Both the position numbers and the translations under genes were made by a program. Shown one piece after another: positions 1-7,167 of a stretch of 31,719 nt of DNA; positions within the stretch are counted from its first letter, which is position 1; every line of letters begins with the position of its first letter. Under the pieces are notes generated by a model. That model saw only the letters and a program-made list of their open reading frames with translations. It made no database searches and had not been told where the DNA came from. This DNA is from Blautia sp. AF19-10LB (GTDB lineage: Bacteria; Bacillota; Clostridia; Lachnospirales; Lachnospiraceae). The DNA lies in assembly GCF_003461245.1 (NCBI RefSeq), contig NZ_QTWS01000037.1:1-31719 (forward strand), in the 5' to 3' direction.

Positions 1-57
1 ATTGAGCAAGAAGCCCCCACTTCAAAATCAAAGATTTAAGTGGTGGGAGCATGTCAC
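1..57. mobile_element. IS200/IS605-type end remnant with subterminal hairpin
   Basis: An imperfect hairpin is seen: CCCCCACTT at 14-22 pairs with AAGTGGTGGG at 38-47, with one bulged base, followed by AGCATGTCAC to about 57. A C-rich/G-rich hairpin of this form close to the element edge is typical of the right end of IS200/IS605-family elements in Clostridia. No transposase or TnpB is visible because the window starts here. The rest of the element would lie to the left. It directly abuts a truncated dehydrogenase fragment, so insertion into that gene is likely. The family assignment is by resemblance only. Confidence 0.5.
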
Positions 58-204
58 AAGATGATGGATGAGGTTCACAGCAAATATGGTTCTATTGACA
101 TTCTCGTAAACAACGCAGGCATTACAGTGAGAGAATCGGTCATGGAGATCATGCAGTCCCTCAAGGCAGACGGATGCGAAAAGATGACCGCAGTGCAATC
201 GTAA
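55..204 (+). pseudogene. Short-chain dehydrogenase/reductase (SDR) fragment
   Basis: The reading frame entering at about 55 and stopping at 202-204 encodes YGSIDILVNNAGIT, the NNAG motif segment of classical SDR enzymes. The Rossmann glycine motif that should precede it and the YxxxK active site that should follow are both absent. Only about 45 residues remain of a usual ~250. Another frame from 150 to the TAA at 249-251 encodes RKDDRSAIVKYYEKASKVSV and may be the tail of the same or a second broken gene; I do not recognise it. The IS605-like end immediately upstream suggests that transposition followed by deletion destroyed the gene. The specific SDR activity cannot be told. Confidence 0.6.
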
Positions 205-289
205 AATACTATGAAAAAGCATCCAAAGTTTCTGTAGAAAGAGATAAATAAAAAGAAAGATTCATTCCTCTATATGTTTTTAACCGCTT

Positions 290-330
290 CCCGCATATAT
301 CATCTTTGTTTGATATATGCGGGATTTTGT
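290..330 (+). terminator. Intrinsic terminator-like hairpin
   Basis: A perfect 13-bp stem is seen: CCCGCATATATCA at 290-302 pairs with TGATATATGCGGG at 311-323, with an 8-nt loop, followed by ATTTTGT. The T-tract is weak. It separates the broken genes on the left from the membrane protein gene at 365. Confidence 0.6.
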
Positions 331-364
331 GCTAAGATAATCCCCGGAAAGTGAGTGAATATAA

Positions 365-1078
365 ATGAAAAAGAGTTCAACTTTACGGGTGATTTTCTAC
401 GTTGTGGGGCTTCTTGTCCTGGCGTTGGGAATCATTCTGAATACGAAATCAGGGCTTGGCGTTTCGCCGATTATCTCGGTATCTTATAGTATTTCTACTA
501 TATGGAATTTCAATTTTGGTAACATGACGTTTGTGCTGTATACAGTTTTTGTGATTGTGGAAATAATCCTGCATACGATCTGGAATCACAGGGAGGCGGC
601 GAAGGAAAGCGCAGCATTAAAACCGGCGGCAAGGAAATCGCTTCCACTTATCCTTGGAATGGATCTTCTGCAGCTTCCGCTGAGTCTGATCTTTACCAGA
701 TTCATGAACCTGTTTTCTGCGTGGATTCCGGCACCATCACATGGATTTGCTTCACAGCTTCTTGTTCTGGCAGGAGGCATTATCTGCACAGGAATCGGAG
801 CGGCAATGTCTCTGAATATGCGCATCATTCCAAATCCAGGCGACGGTATCGTACAGGCGATTGCAGATTTTATCCACAAACCGGTTGGTTTTACTAAGAA
901 TTGTTTTGACCTTTTTAACATCTGCATTACAATCAGTGTGGGAATGATCTTTGCACATAAGCTGGTTGGAGTGGGAATCGGAACCGTGGTTGCGGTACTT
1001 GGTGTTGGACGTGTGATCGCATTATTTAATCATTTCTTTATGAAGAAGATGACCGAGGCGGCAGGAGTTGAGTATTAA
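365..1078 (+). CDS. YczE/YitT-like integral membrane protein
   Basis: This 237-residue protein has about five hydrophobic segments, beginning with one at residues 8-28. The motif NTKSGLGVSPI near residue 27 and MNMRI-IPNPGDGIVQAI-type residues near 155-170 (here LNMRIIPNPGDGIVQA) are characteristic of the YczE/YyaS/YitT group (COG2364). The biochemical role of that group is unknown, although members are often found next to transporters or regulators. The start ATG has a modest GGAAAG-type site about 15 nt upstream. The gene appears monocistronic, between a terminator-like hairpin and IS debris. Family membership is clear; function is not. Confidence 0.75.
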   Translation: MKKSSTLRVIFYVVGLLVLALGIILNTKSGLGVSPIISVSYSISTIWNFNFGNMTFVLYTVFVIVEIILHTIWNHREAAKESAALKPAARKSLPLILGMDLLQLPLSLIFTRFMNLFSAWIPAPSHGFASQLLVLAGGIICTGIGAAMSLNMRIIPNPGDGIVQAIADFIHKPVGFTKNCFDLFNICITISVGMIFAHKLVGVGIGTVVAVLGVGRVIALFNHFFMKKMTEAAGVEY

Positions 1079-1285
1079 ATATGATGGAAGGGAACATCAA
1101 AAATATTTCATAAAATAAACCTGAATTATTCACGGCTTTGTCGTGAAAGTGGCTGAAAGCCACATAGTTACTGTATTTTAATTGCACATTGCTTTTCACT
1201 TATTAAGTGAATGAAAAAAGAGCATCCATTTGTGGTAAAATTAAGGTGTTCAAAGTCTTAACAATCCCAAACAAAGAAGCCCTTT
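1079..1285. other. Palindrome-rich non-coding stretch, probable left part of the IS1380 remnant
   Basis: No gene is seen here. Three short inverted repeats are: CACG/CGTG (1131-1134 and 1142-1145), GTGGCT-GAA-AGCCAC (1149-1163) and TTCACT-TATTA-AGTGAA (1195-1211). They lie directly upstream of the transposase fragment and probably belong to the left end of that IS. I could not define the terminal repeat itself. Confidence 0.4.
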
Positions 1286-1860
1286 ATGAGTATTGTAAAC
1301 ACCTTTTCACTTCAAAGCAATAGGCAAATTAAAATAAATTTTGATGGAGGTGATCTATCCTCCGATGCAGGTCTTCTTTTGATAAAAGAATTCGCTGCAA
1401 AGATCGGCTTTACAAAGCTGATCAAAAAGAAGTTTAAAACCAATGATAAGTCTATCCGGTTTCACAAAGACCATGAAAACTTATTACAGATGATCTATCA
1501 GATCATCTCTGCATATTTTCAGGATGACTGTGCGGATGAACTGACTCTGGATCCTGTTTTCAATGTCATTCTTGATAAAGAAAGTCTGGCATTGCAGCCA
1601 ACATTATCAAGATTTTTCAACCGTATGGATGAAGATACTCTGGTACAGTTTGATGACATTGATAAAAATCTTAGGGATATCATTTATTTCATAAAATGCC
1701 CGGAGCATGTGCTTCTGGATTTAGACAGTACTCTTTTGGGTACTTATGGCAGGCAGGAAGGAGAAGGATTCAACTTCCATTATCAGGCACATGGCATCCA
1801 TTACTATGCTATGACGGACTGACTGGAGACCTGATAAAAGCGGAACTCCGAGATGGAACG
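1286..1860 (+). pseudogene. IS1380-family transposase, truncated and frameshifted
   Basis: The open frame 1286-1822 (178 codons) starts MSIVNTFSLQSNRQIKINFDGG and contains FDGGDLSSDAGLLLI and LDLDSTL, the N-terminal part and first catalytic Asp region of IS1380-type DDE transposases. At about 1795-1800 the homology moves to another frame, which continues HPLLCYDGLTGDLIKAELRDGT. A base has therefore been lost or gained. Homology then ends near 1855-1880, at less than half the usual ~430-470 residues. The catalytic C-terminal half is gone, so the copy is dead. It runs straight into the LacI remnant with no recognisable right end, which indicates a deletion spanning the IS right side. Confidence 0.8.
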
Positions 1861-1990
1861 CTCCATTGCAGCAATGGGGCAGAGAGCGGCAGATCTTATT
1901 CTTGAAGATATAGAAGCTGCTAAAGATAATAAGCCAAGTGTTCAACATATGGTATTTGGTACGAAATTGATGGAGAGAGAGACGACATAA
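1856..1990 (+). pseudogene. C-terminal remnant of a LacI-family regulator
   Basis: The frame ending with TAA at 1988-1990 encodes RSIAAMGQRAADLILEDI and then VFGTKLMERETT. This is the classical end of a LacI/PurR effector domain: a helix with (A/E)MG..AA..L, then a last strand closing in (L/I)xxRE(S/T)T. No N-terminal HTH and no start or RBS belong to it; upstream is the transposase fragment. It ends 24 bases before the ABC exporter gene, so the intact regulator may once have preceded that gene. It is not expected to make a functional protein. Confidence 0.65.
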
Positions 1991-2014
1991 AATAAAAGAA
2001 TCAGGAGAAGAAAA

Positions 2015-3763
2015 ATGAATCAGAAGGATTTTAAGGACAAAAGCGAATTGCAGATTTTTCTGTCGTATTTTAAACCACACAGAAAACTGTTTTTCCTGGA
2101 TATGGTGTGTGCATTGGCGATTGCAATGATCGATCTGGCATTTCCGTTTATTTCCAGATGGTGTATGTACAAACTTTTGCCGGATAACGCGTGGAGAACA
2201 TTCTGGACGGTAATGGCGGTGGTGTTCTGTGCCTATATTTTGCGGTCAGTTTTTACTTATATTATTACCTACTGGGGACATACATTTGGTGTTCGGATAG
2301 AGACGGATTTCAGGCGTGATCTGTTTCAGCATATTCAGGAACTGAGTTATGCATATTTTGATAATGCCCGCGTGGGACAGCTGATGAGCCAGCTCACATC
2401 GGAACTTTTTGATATTACAGAGTTTGCACATCATGCGCCGGAGGATATTTTTATTTCTACGGTGACGATTATAGGTGCATTGATCATTATGTTTACGATT
2501 CAGTGGAAACTGGCACTGGTGATCGCGGTAACGATTCCGATTTTTCTCATTGTTGTGTGGAAATGCCGTTTTTCTATGCAGAACGCATCTCGTAATGTAA
2601 AAAAAGAAATGGCAGCGATCAACACAGATTTTGAATCTGGACTTTCTGGTCTTCGTACTGCAAAGGCATTTGCAAATGAAGAAAAAGAGCTTGACAAATT
2701 TGACTCTGCAAATTTAAGTTATCGCGATTCTAAAGCGGATTTTTACAGAGCTATGGGTCGATTTAATGCAGTAATGGAATTTTTTATGTGCATTCTTTCA
2801 GCAATCGTAATTGCAGTTGGAGGTGCCCTGATTATGTCGGACCAGCTGAATATTATTGATCTGATCACATTCAGCCTGTATGTTTCAACTTTTGTGAATC
2901 CAGTAAGAAAGCTTTCGACGACAGTGGAACTGATTGCGAATGGAACTGCCAGCCTACATAGATATGTGCAATTGATGAGAACAGAAGCGATGCTGAAAGA
3001 TGCTCCGGATGCAGTAGAACTTCAGAAGGTAGAAGGAAAGATTGATATTGAGCATGTGGGATTTTCCTATGAAGGTGACCATGAGGTGCTCCAAGATGTC
3101 TCACTTCATATTGTTCCGGGTGAAACGATTGCGTTTGTCGGATCTTCGGGTGGCGGCAAGACAACACTCAGTCAGCTGATCCCGAGGTTTTATGATGTGA
3201 CTGAAGGAAGGATTTCTGTTGATGGTGTGGATGTGCGAAAGGCAACACAGGAATCTCTGCATAAAAATATTGGTGTGGTGCAGCAGGATGTCTTTCTTTT
3301 TGCAGACAGCATTGCAGAAAATATTCGTTACGGGAAACTGGATGCGACAATGGATGAGATCATCCGGGCCGCAAAGATGGCAGAGATTTATGATGACATC
3401 ATGGAAATGCCAAAAGGTTTTGATACGAATGTCGGAGAGAGGGGCGTTCTTCTTTCTGGCGGGCAGAAGCAGAGAATTTCTATCGCACGTATTTTCCTGA
3501 AAAATCCGCCGATTTTGATTCTTGATGAAGCTACTTCTGCATTGGACAGTGTGACGGAAGCGAAAATTCAGGAAACTTTTGAGAAACTAGCAGCTGGAAG
3601 AACAACGATTATCATTGCACACAGGCTGTCTACTGTGAAAAATGCGGATAATATTGCTGTCATCGAGCAGGGGCAGATTGTCGAAAATGGAACTCATGAA
3701 GAACTGATGCAGAAAGATGGTATTTATGCTTCTTTGGTTCATACGCAGGAGTTAAAAGAGTGA
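2015..3763 (+). CDS. ABC exporter half-transporter (permease-ATPase fusion)
   Basis: This 582-residue protein has an N-terminal ABC transmembrane domain (six predicted helices, residues ~25-310) followed by a complete nucleotide-binding domain. Visible motifs are Walker A GSSGGGKT at 376-383, signature LSGGQ at 480-484, Walker B ILILDE at 500-505 with catalytic Glu505, and H-loop His536. This is the MsbA/MdlB/BmrA-like type IV exporter layout, which normally works as a homodimer or heterodimer to export lipids, drugs or peptides. No partner half-transporter gene is adjacent, so a homodimer is the simplest inference. The substrate cannot be predicted. The RBS AGGAG lies 9 nt before the ATG. 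A strong hairpin terminator follows. Confidence 0.9.
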   Translation: MNQKDFKDKSELQIFLSYFKPHRKLFFLDMVCALAIAMIDLAFPFISRWCMYKLLPDNAWRTFWTVMAVVFCAYILRSVFTYIITYWGHTFGVRIETDFRRDLFQHIQELSYAYFDNARVGQLMSQLTSELFDITEFAHHAPEDIFISTVTIIGALIIMFTIQWKLALVIAVTIPIFLIVVWKCRFSMQNASRNVKKEMAAINTDFESGLSGLRTAKAFANEEKELDKFDSANLSYRDSKADFYRAMGRFNAVMEFFMCILSAIVIAVGGALIMSDQLNIIDLITFSLYVSTFVNPVRKLSTTVELIANGTASLHRYVQLMRTEAMLKDAPDAVELQKVEGKIDIEHVGFSYEGDHEVLQDVSLHIVPGETIAFVGSSGGGKTTLSQLIPRFYDVTEGRISVDGVDVRKATQESLHKNIGVVQQDVFLFADSIAENIRYGKLDATMDEIIRAAKMAEIYDDIMEMPKGFDTNVGERGVLLSGGQKQRISIARIFLKNPPILILDEATSALDSVTEAKIQETFEKLAAGRTTIIIAHRLSTVKNADNIAVIEQGQIVENGTHEELMQKDGIYASLVHTQELKE

Positions 3764-3819
3764 GATTTACAGCGGACGGTTATGCTGAATTATATGTATA
3801 AACATAAAAATATAAAAGA

Positions 3820-3871
3820 AAAGGGCTGAACCCCAAAACAAAGTATAGTTGCTTTGGGGCTCAGCCCTTTT
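3820..3871. terminator. Bidirectional intrinsic terminator between convergent genes
   Basis: A long stem is formed by AAAGGGCTGAACCCCAAA (3820-3837) with TTTGGGGCTCAGCCCTTTT (3853-3871), with one mismatch. A-runs on the left and T-runs on the right make it functional in both directions. It sits between the ABC exporter and the LacI-family gene, whose stop is at 3890. Confidence 0.85.
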
Positions 3872-3889
3872 GTGAGATAGATAAGATTC

Positions 3890-4912
3890 TTAAAGAGATT
3901 CGTCCGTGGTGATTGCGACTGGTATTTCGATAATTTCCTGTGGACGGATATTTTTGATGAGATATTCAAACAAAGTTTTGACCAGTTGATATCCTTGGAG
4001 TACAGGACTTTGTCCGAGTGCAAAGTCTACCGTTCCATTCTTGAGAAAATGAATGGTATCAGGTGTAATATCGTGACAGATGACCTTGATACGGGGATTC
4101 TTTTCTGCGATTTCCAGAGCATTGATCACACCGGTAATTCCACCGCTTGTAAGGTAGATCGCTCCGAGATTCGGGTATTTATTACAGTATTCCAGAGTAA
4201 TGCGAAAAGCATCCTCCTTACGGTCCTGGTTCTCCTGAATATCTAAGATCTTGACGTTGGGGTAACTTTCTGCAAGTTTATCCTGAAATCCATGAAGTCT
4301 GTCCTGGTGGCAGGAGAGGTTATGGGAACTGATGATAACACCAATTTCAACATCAGGTTCTGCAATCTTGCCGAGAAGTCCTGCAGCAGTGCGACCGCCC
4401 TTGTAATGATTCTGCCCTACGAAACAAAGATCATGGATTCCTTCAATTCTTGAGTTAAAAGTAATGACAGCCATCTGATTTTCAATCAGATGATTGATGC
4501 GGGAAAAAACCTGTGGGTCATCCAGCGGGAAAACAGCCATACCGCTTACGTTTGCTTCTACAAGTTCATTAATGATACTGAGCTGCTCGGCTGGTTCCAG
4601 TGAAGTCATCATTTTTGTAATAACTTCAATTCCAAAAGCCGAAAATTCTTCCTGAGCATTGTTGATTCCAGTCAGAAGATCCTGAACAAAAGGGTTATAG
4701 TCAGGTGTCAGGATAATTCCAAGTTTAATAGGATCTCTGCTGTGTACCAAAGCCTTACCAATGAAGTTCGGCTGATAGTTAAGCTGTTTGGCGATTTTAA
4801 GTACTTTCTCACGTGTAGTATCTTTGACTCCGGGACGATTGTTAAGTACTTTGTCGACAGTTCCCCGCGATACATTTGCCAGGGCTGCAATTTCTTTTAT
4901 AGTTACAGGCAT
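3890..4912 (-). CDS. LacI-family transcriptional regulator of the divergent sugar operon
   Basis: This is a 340-residue DNA-binding repressor. The start is set by AAGGAG 6 nt upstream of the ATG at 4912; the frame extends 13 codons further but has no ribosome site there. The N-terminal HTH reads TIKEIAALANVSRGTVDKVL, followed by the NNRPGV hinge region. Asp replaces the usual Ser in TVSxVL, as in a LacI subgroup often paired with ribose-type ABC importers. The rest is a periplasmic-binding-protein-like effector domain (residues ~60-335), so a free sugar or polyol, or a derivative, is the likely inducer. The gene is divergent from the epimerase-kinase-ABC operon, which makes it the probable local regulator. 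Operator candidates are listed separately. Confidence 0.9.
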   Translation of the reverse strand: MPVTIKEIAALANVSRGTVDKVLNNRPGVKDTTREKVLKIAKQLNYQPNFIGKALVHSRDPIKLGIILTPDYNPFVQDLLTGINNAQEEFSAFGIEVITKMMTSLEPAEQLSIINELVEANVSGMAVFPLDDPQVFSRINHLIENQMAVITFNSRIEGIHDLCFVGQNHYKGGRTAAGLLGKIAEPDVEIGVIISSHNLSCHQDRLHGFQDKLAESYPNVKILDIQENQDRKEDAFRITLEYCNKYPNLGAIYLTSGGITGVINALEIAEKNPRIKVICHDITPDTIHFLKNGTVDFALGQSPVLQGYQLVKTLFEYLIKNIRPQEIIEIPVAITTDESL

Positions 4913-4944
4913 ATAAAACTCCTTTTTGTGACTCGTATTGCATT

Positions 4945-4977
4945 GAAACATACATTAAACATACATGAAACATATAT
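4945..4977. repeat. Three tandem 11-bp repeats in the regulator leader
   Basis: GAAACATACAT (4945-4955), TAAACATACAT (4956-4966) and GAAACATATAT (4967-4977) lie head to tail with one or two substitutions. They sit between the regulator's start codon and its putative -10. The 11-bp period is about one helical turn, so a protein could bind the same face repeatedly. This could also be simple AT-rich slippage. Confidence 0.6.
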
Positions 4978-5000
4978 ATATCTGAGATGTAAAATCTCAA
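4973..5000 (-). promoter_or_regulatory. Candidate promoter of the LacI-family gene with overlapping palindrome
   Basis: Reading leftward, TTGAGA (5000-4995) is a 4/6 -35 match, and a TATATA-like -10 follows after about 16-17 bp. A perfect inverted repeat, TGAGAT-GTAAA-ATCTCA (4983-4999), overlaps the -35 and the spacer and could be an operator. It differs from the GCACGAGCA sites, so a different protein might bind. Prediction only. Confidence 0.35.
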
Positions 5001-5062
5001 TAATATATACTAGAAGTTTACCATGATTTACCTTTGGTGTCTATAGTTTATATCTTAAAAAG

Positions 5063-5072
5063 AGCACGAGCA
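5063..5072. promoter_or_regulatory. Operator candidate O1 (AGCACGAGCA)
   Basis: AGCACGAGCA sits within AAAAGAGCACGAGCACAAAA. It is a pseudo-palindrome centred on CG with arms (A/T)GC and GCA. A central CG is a hallmark of LacI-family operators. It is the first of three such sites, and its centre is 141 bp from that of O2. Confidence 0.55.
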
Positions 5073-5159
5073 CAAAATAAAAAATGATCGGGGGTGGGTA
5101 AAAATGGATATAGTAAAAATATATAAAAATAAATCGAAAAATATAGATAATATTGACTA

Positions 5160-5188
5160 TTGAATACAATAAATAATTGTGATACTAT
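5160..5188 (+). promoter_or_regulatory. Candidate promoter of the sugar operon
   Basis: TTGAAT (5160-5165) and TACTAT (5183-5188) are separated by 17 bp. A nearby TTGACT (5153-5158) is a better -35 but is too far away (24 bp). Transcription would start near 5195, placing operator O2 just downstream, which suits repression by blocking. Both elements are imperfect. Confidence 0.4.
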
Positions 5189-5203
5189 AAAAACAACAAA
5201 AAG

Positions 5204-5213
5204 AGCACGAGCA
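5204..5213. promoter_or_regulatory. Operator candidate O2 (AGCACGAGCA)
   Basis: The core is identical to O1, and the identity extends to AAAGAGCACGAGCACA. It lies about 10 bp downstream of the predicted transcription start and 70 bp (centre to centre) from O3, close to a whole number of helical turns, so looping between them is possible. Confidence 0.6.
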
Positions 5214-5273
5214 CATTAAAGAAGAATCGTAAAAATATGGTAAAAAAATAAAATTAAAAAAACCATGAAATTG

Positions 5274-5283
5274 TGCACGAGCA
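5274..5283. promoter_or_regulatory. Operator candidate O3 (TGCACGAGCA)
   Basis: TGCACGAGCA is the most symmetric of the three sites: TGC-A-CG-A-GCA. It is located 26 bp before the epimerase start codon, in the untranslated leader, just upstream of the GAGAGG ribosome site. Confidence 0.55.
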
Positions 5284-5308
5284 ATATTTATAAAGAGAGG
5301 TAAAAAAT

Positions 5309-6184
5309 ATGAAATTTGGTGCGTTATATTCTTACTGGGGACATGAATGGAAATGCGATTACATTGAAACAGCAAAAAGAATGCATGCATGTGGATGCGA
5401 AGTGCTTGAAGTTGGAGCACCACATCTTCTGGACATGACAGATGAACAGTTAAAAGAACTGAAAGATACCTGCGATGGACTTGGAATGGAGATCACTTCC
5501 AATATCGGACCTGCTGAAGAATACGATCTGGCTTCTGAAGACCCGGCAGTTCGTGCGAACGGAGTAAAATATCTTACAGACATCCTCAGAGCGATGGCAA
5601 AGATCGGATCCAAATCTCTGGTTGGTGCAATGTATTCTTACTGGCCATGCAAAAACTTTAAATATGATGACAAAGAGGGCGCATGGGAAAGAAGCATTGA
5701 AGGCATGAAAGAAGTTGCCAAGGTTGCTGAAGAACTTGATATTGAGTGCTGTCTGGAAGTTCTTAACAGATTTGAAACTTACATTATGACAAACTGTGAG
5801 GAAGCAGTAGAGTACTGTAAGAGAGTTGGAAGCAAAAATGTAAATATCCTTCTGGATACTTTCCATATGAATATTGAGGAAGATAATCTTCCAGATGCTA
5901 TCAGAAAAGCTGGTCCACTTCTTGGACACTTCCATGTAGGTGAAGGAAACAGAAAACTTCCTGGAATGAGCAAAGGCTCCATGCCATGGGCAGAAATGGG
6001 AGAAGCTTTAAGAGAGATCGGTTATAACAAAGCAGTTGTTGCAGAGCCGTTCATGCTGCCAGGAGGAAGCGTTGGAGCAGATATTAAAGTTTGGAGAGAT
6101 CTGAGCAATGGAGCTGACGGAGCACAGATGGATAAATATCTGATAGAATCTATGGCATTCCTGAAAGAAAAATTTAACGGATAA
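5309..6184 (+). CDS. Ketose 3-epimerase (D-tagatose/D-psicose 3-epimerase family)
   Basis: This 291-residue TIM-barrel sugar epimerase interconverts ketohexoses at C3, for example D-fructose/D-psicose or D-tagatose/D-sorbose. The metal and acid-base residues of the family are all in register: Glu150 (CCLEVLNRF), Asp183 and His186 (LLDTFHMNIEED), His209 (GHFHVGEGNRK), Arg215 and Glu246 (VVAEPFM). These match the E150, D183, H209, E244/246 set known for Agrobacterium and Clostridium enzymes. The length is normal. The ATG follows GAGAGG. It is the first gene of the operon, 11 nt before the sugar kinase. It works on unphosphorylated ketoses, so it should act after import and oxidation and before the kinase. 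The exact ketose preference is not predictable. Confidence 0.88.
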   Translation: MKFGALYSYWGHEWKCDYIETAKRMHACGCEVLEVGAPHLLDMTDEQLKELKDTCDGLGMEITSNIGPAEEYDLASEDPAVRANGVKYLTDILRAMAKIGSKSLVGAMYSYWPCKNFKYDDKEGAWERSIEGMKEVAKVAEELDIECCLEVLNRFETYIMTNCEEAVEYCKRVGSKNVNILLDTFHMNIEEDNLPDAIRKAGPLLGHFHVGEGNRKLPGMSKGSMPWAEMGEALREIGYNKAVVAEPFMLPGGSVGADIKVWRDLSNGADGAQMDKYLIESMAFLKEKFNG

Positions 6185-6195
6185 GAGGTGCTGAT

Positions 6196-7146
6196 ATGGC
6201 TGAAATAGTAATTATGGGTGAACTGCTCGTTGAGATCATGAGAGCAGAAGAAGATGTACAGCTTTTTGAGACCGGAAAGTATTTCAGAGGCCCGTTCCCA
6301 AGTGGAGCACCGGGAATTTTTATCAGTACAGCAGCGAGACTTGGACACAGTGCAGCGATTATTTCCGGTGTTGGAAATGATGATTTTGGAAAAAATATTC
6401 TGGATCGTCTCAAGAGTGTAGGTGTAGATTGCAGCAGAGTTCTTATCAGTGATGAGGCTTCCACAGGAGCAGCATTTGTAACTTATTTCAAAAATGGAGA
6501 CAGAAAGTTTATTTTCCATATTAATCACACTCCGGCAGTAGCAGCCAAGGCTCCTGAAAATACAGATGATTTTAATGATACGAAATACTTCCATGTAATG
6601 GGATGCTCTCTGATGGCATCTGTAGAATTTGGCAAAGAAGTTGTCAAGACCATGCATCTTCTCAAGGAAAAAGGTGCAAAAGTAAGTTTTGATCCAAATG
6701 TCAGATTAGAGATGTTAAAAGATCCGGAAGCGATGGAAATTGTAAAACAGGTTTATAAAGAATCCAACATCTTTATGCCAGGTGTTTCAGAGCTGAAGAT
6801 GATCACAGGAGAAGATGATCTGGAAAAAGCAATTCGAAAAGTATTCGAGGATAACAAAAATATGGAACTTCTCGTTCTGAAGAATGGATCTAAAGGATCT
6901 GAGATATATGGACCGGAAGGACTGATCGACAAAGTAGGCGTATATCCTGTAACCCAGGTAGATGCAACTGGTGCTGGAGACAGTTACGATGCAGCATTTA
7001 TCTGTGGACTTGCAGAAGGCAAAAGCATTATTGATGCGGCACGTATGGGCGCAGCAGCGGGAGCCTTAAATGCAGCAGCATTTGGACCAATGGAGGGAAA
7101 TATAAGTCAGCAGACCATACAGTCGATGATTGATGCCAATGCATAA
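6196..7146 (+). CDS. PfkB-family sugar kinase, tagatose-kinase-like
   Basis: This 316-residue cytoplasmic ribokinase-fold enzyme phosphorylates a free sugar with ATP. Family landmarks are GPFPSGAPGIFI (32-43, substrate-side region where most members have GG-x-N-A), DPNVR (166-170) and the ATP/anion-hole motif DATGAGD (256-262) with catalytic Asp262. The PSGAPAIF-type segment resembles the tagatose kinase TagK group known from Agrobacterium hexitol pathways rather than ribokinase or fructokinase. Placed between the epimerase and the importer, it most likely makes a ketohexose 6-phosphate. The RBS GAGGTG precedes the ATG. C6 rather than C1 specificity is inferred from pathway logic. Confidence 0.82.
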   Translation: MAEIVIMGELLVEIMRAEEDVQLFETGKYFRGPFPSGAPGIFISTAARLGHSAAIISGVGNDDFGKNILDRLKSVGVDCSRVLISDEASTGAAFVTYFKNGDRKFIFHINHTPAVAAKAPENTDDFNDTKYFHVMGCSLMASVEFGKEVVKTMHLLKEKGAKVSFDPNVRLEMLKDPEAMEIVKQVYKESNIFMPGVSELKMITGEDDLEKAIRKVFEDNKNMELLVLKNGSKGSEIYGPEGLIDKVGVYPVTQVDATGAGDSYDAAFICGLAEGKSIIDAARMGAAAGALNAAAFGPMEGNISQQTIQSMIDANA

Positions 7147-7167
7147 ATTCATCAGATGGAGGCACAG

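Noticed and set aside
5063..5283. Possible CRISPR-like repeats
   Set aside because: Only three short copies at unequal spacing in a promoter region, with no cas genes. Operators explain them better.
6022..6657. 211-codon minus-strand frame across the epimerase-kinase junction
   Set aside because: It crosses two conserved genes on the other strand and has a low-complexity Cys/Ser-rich composition.
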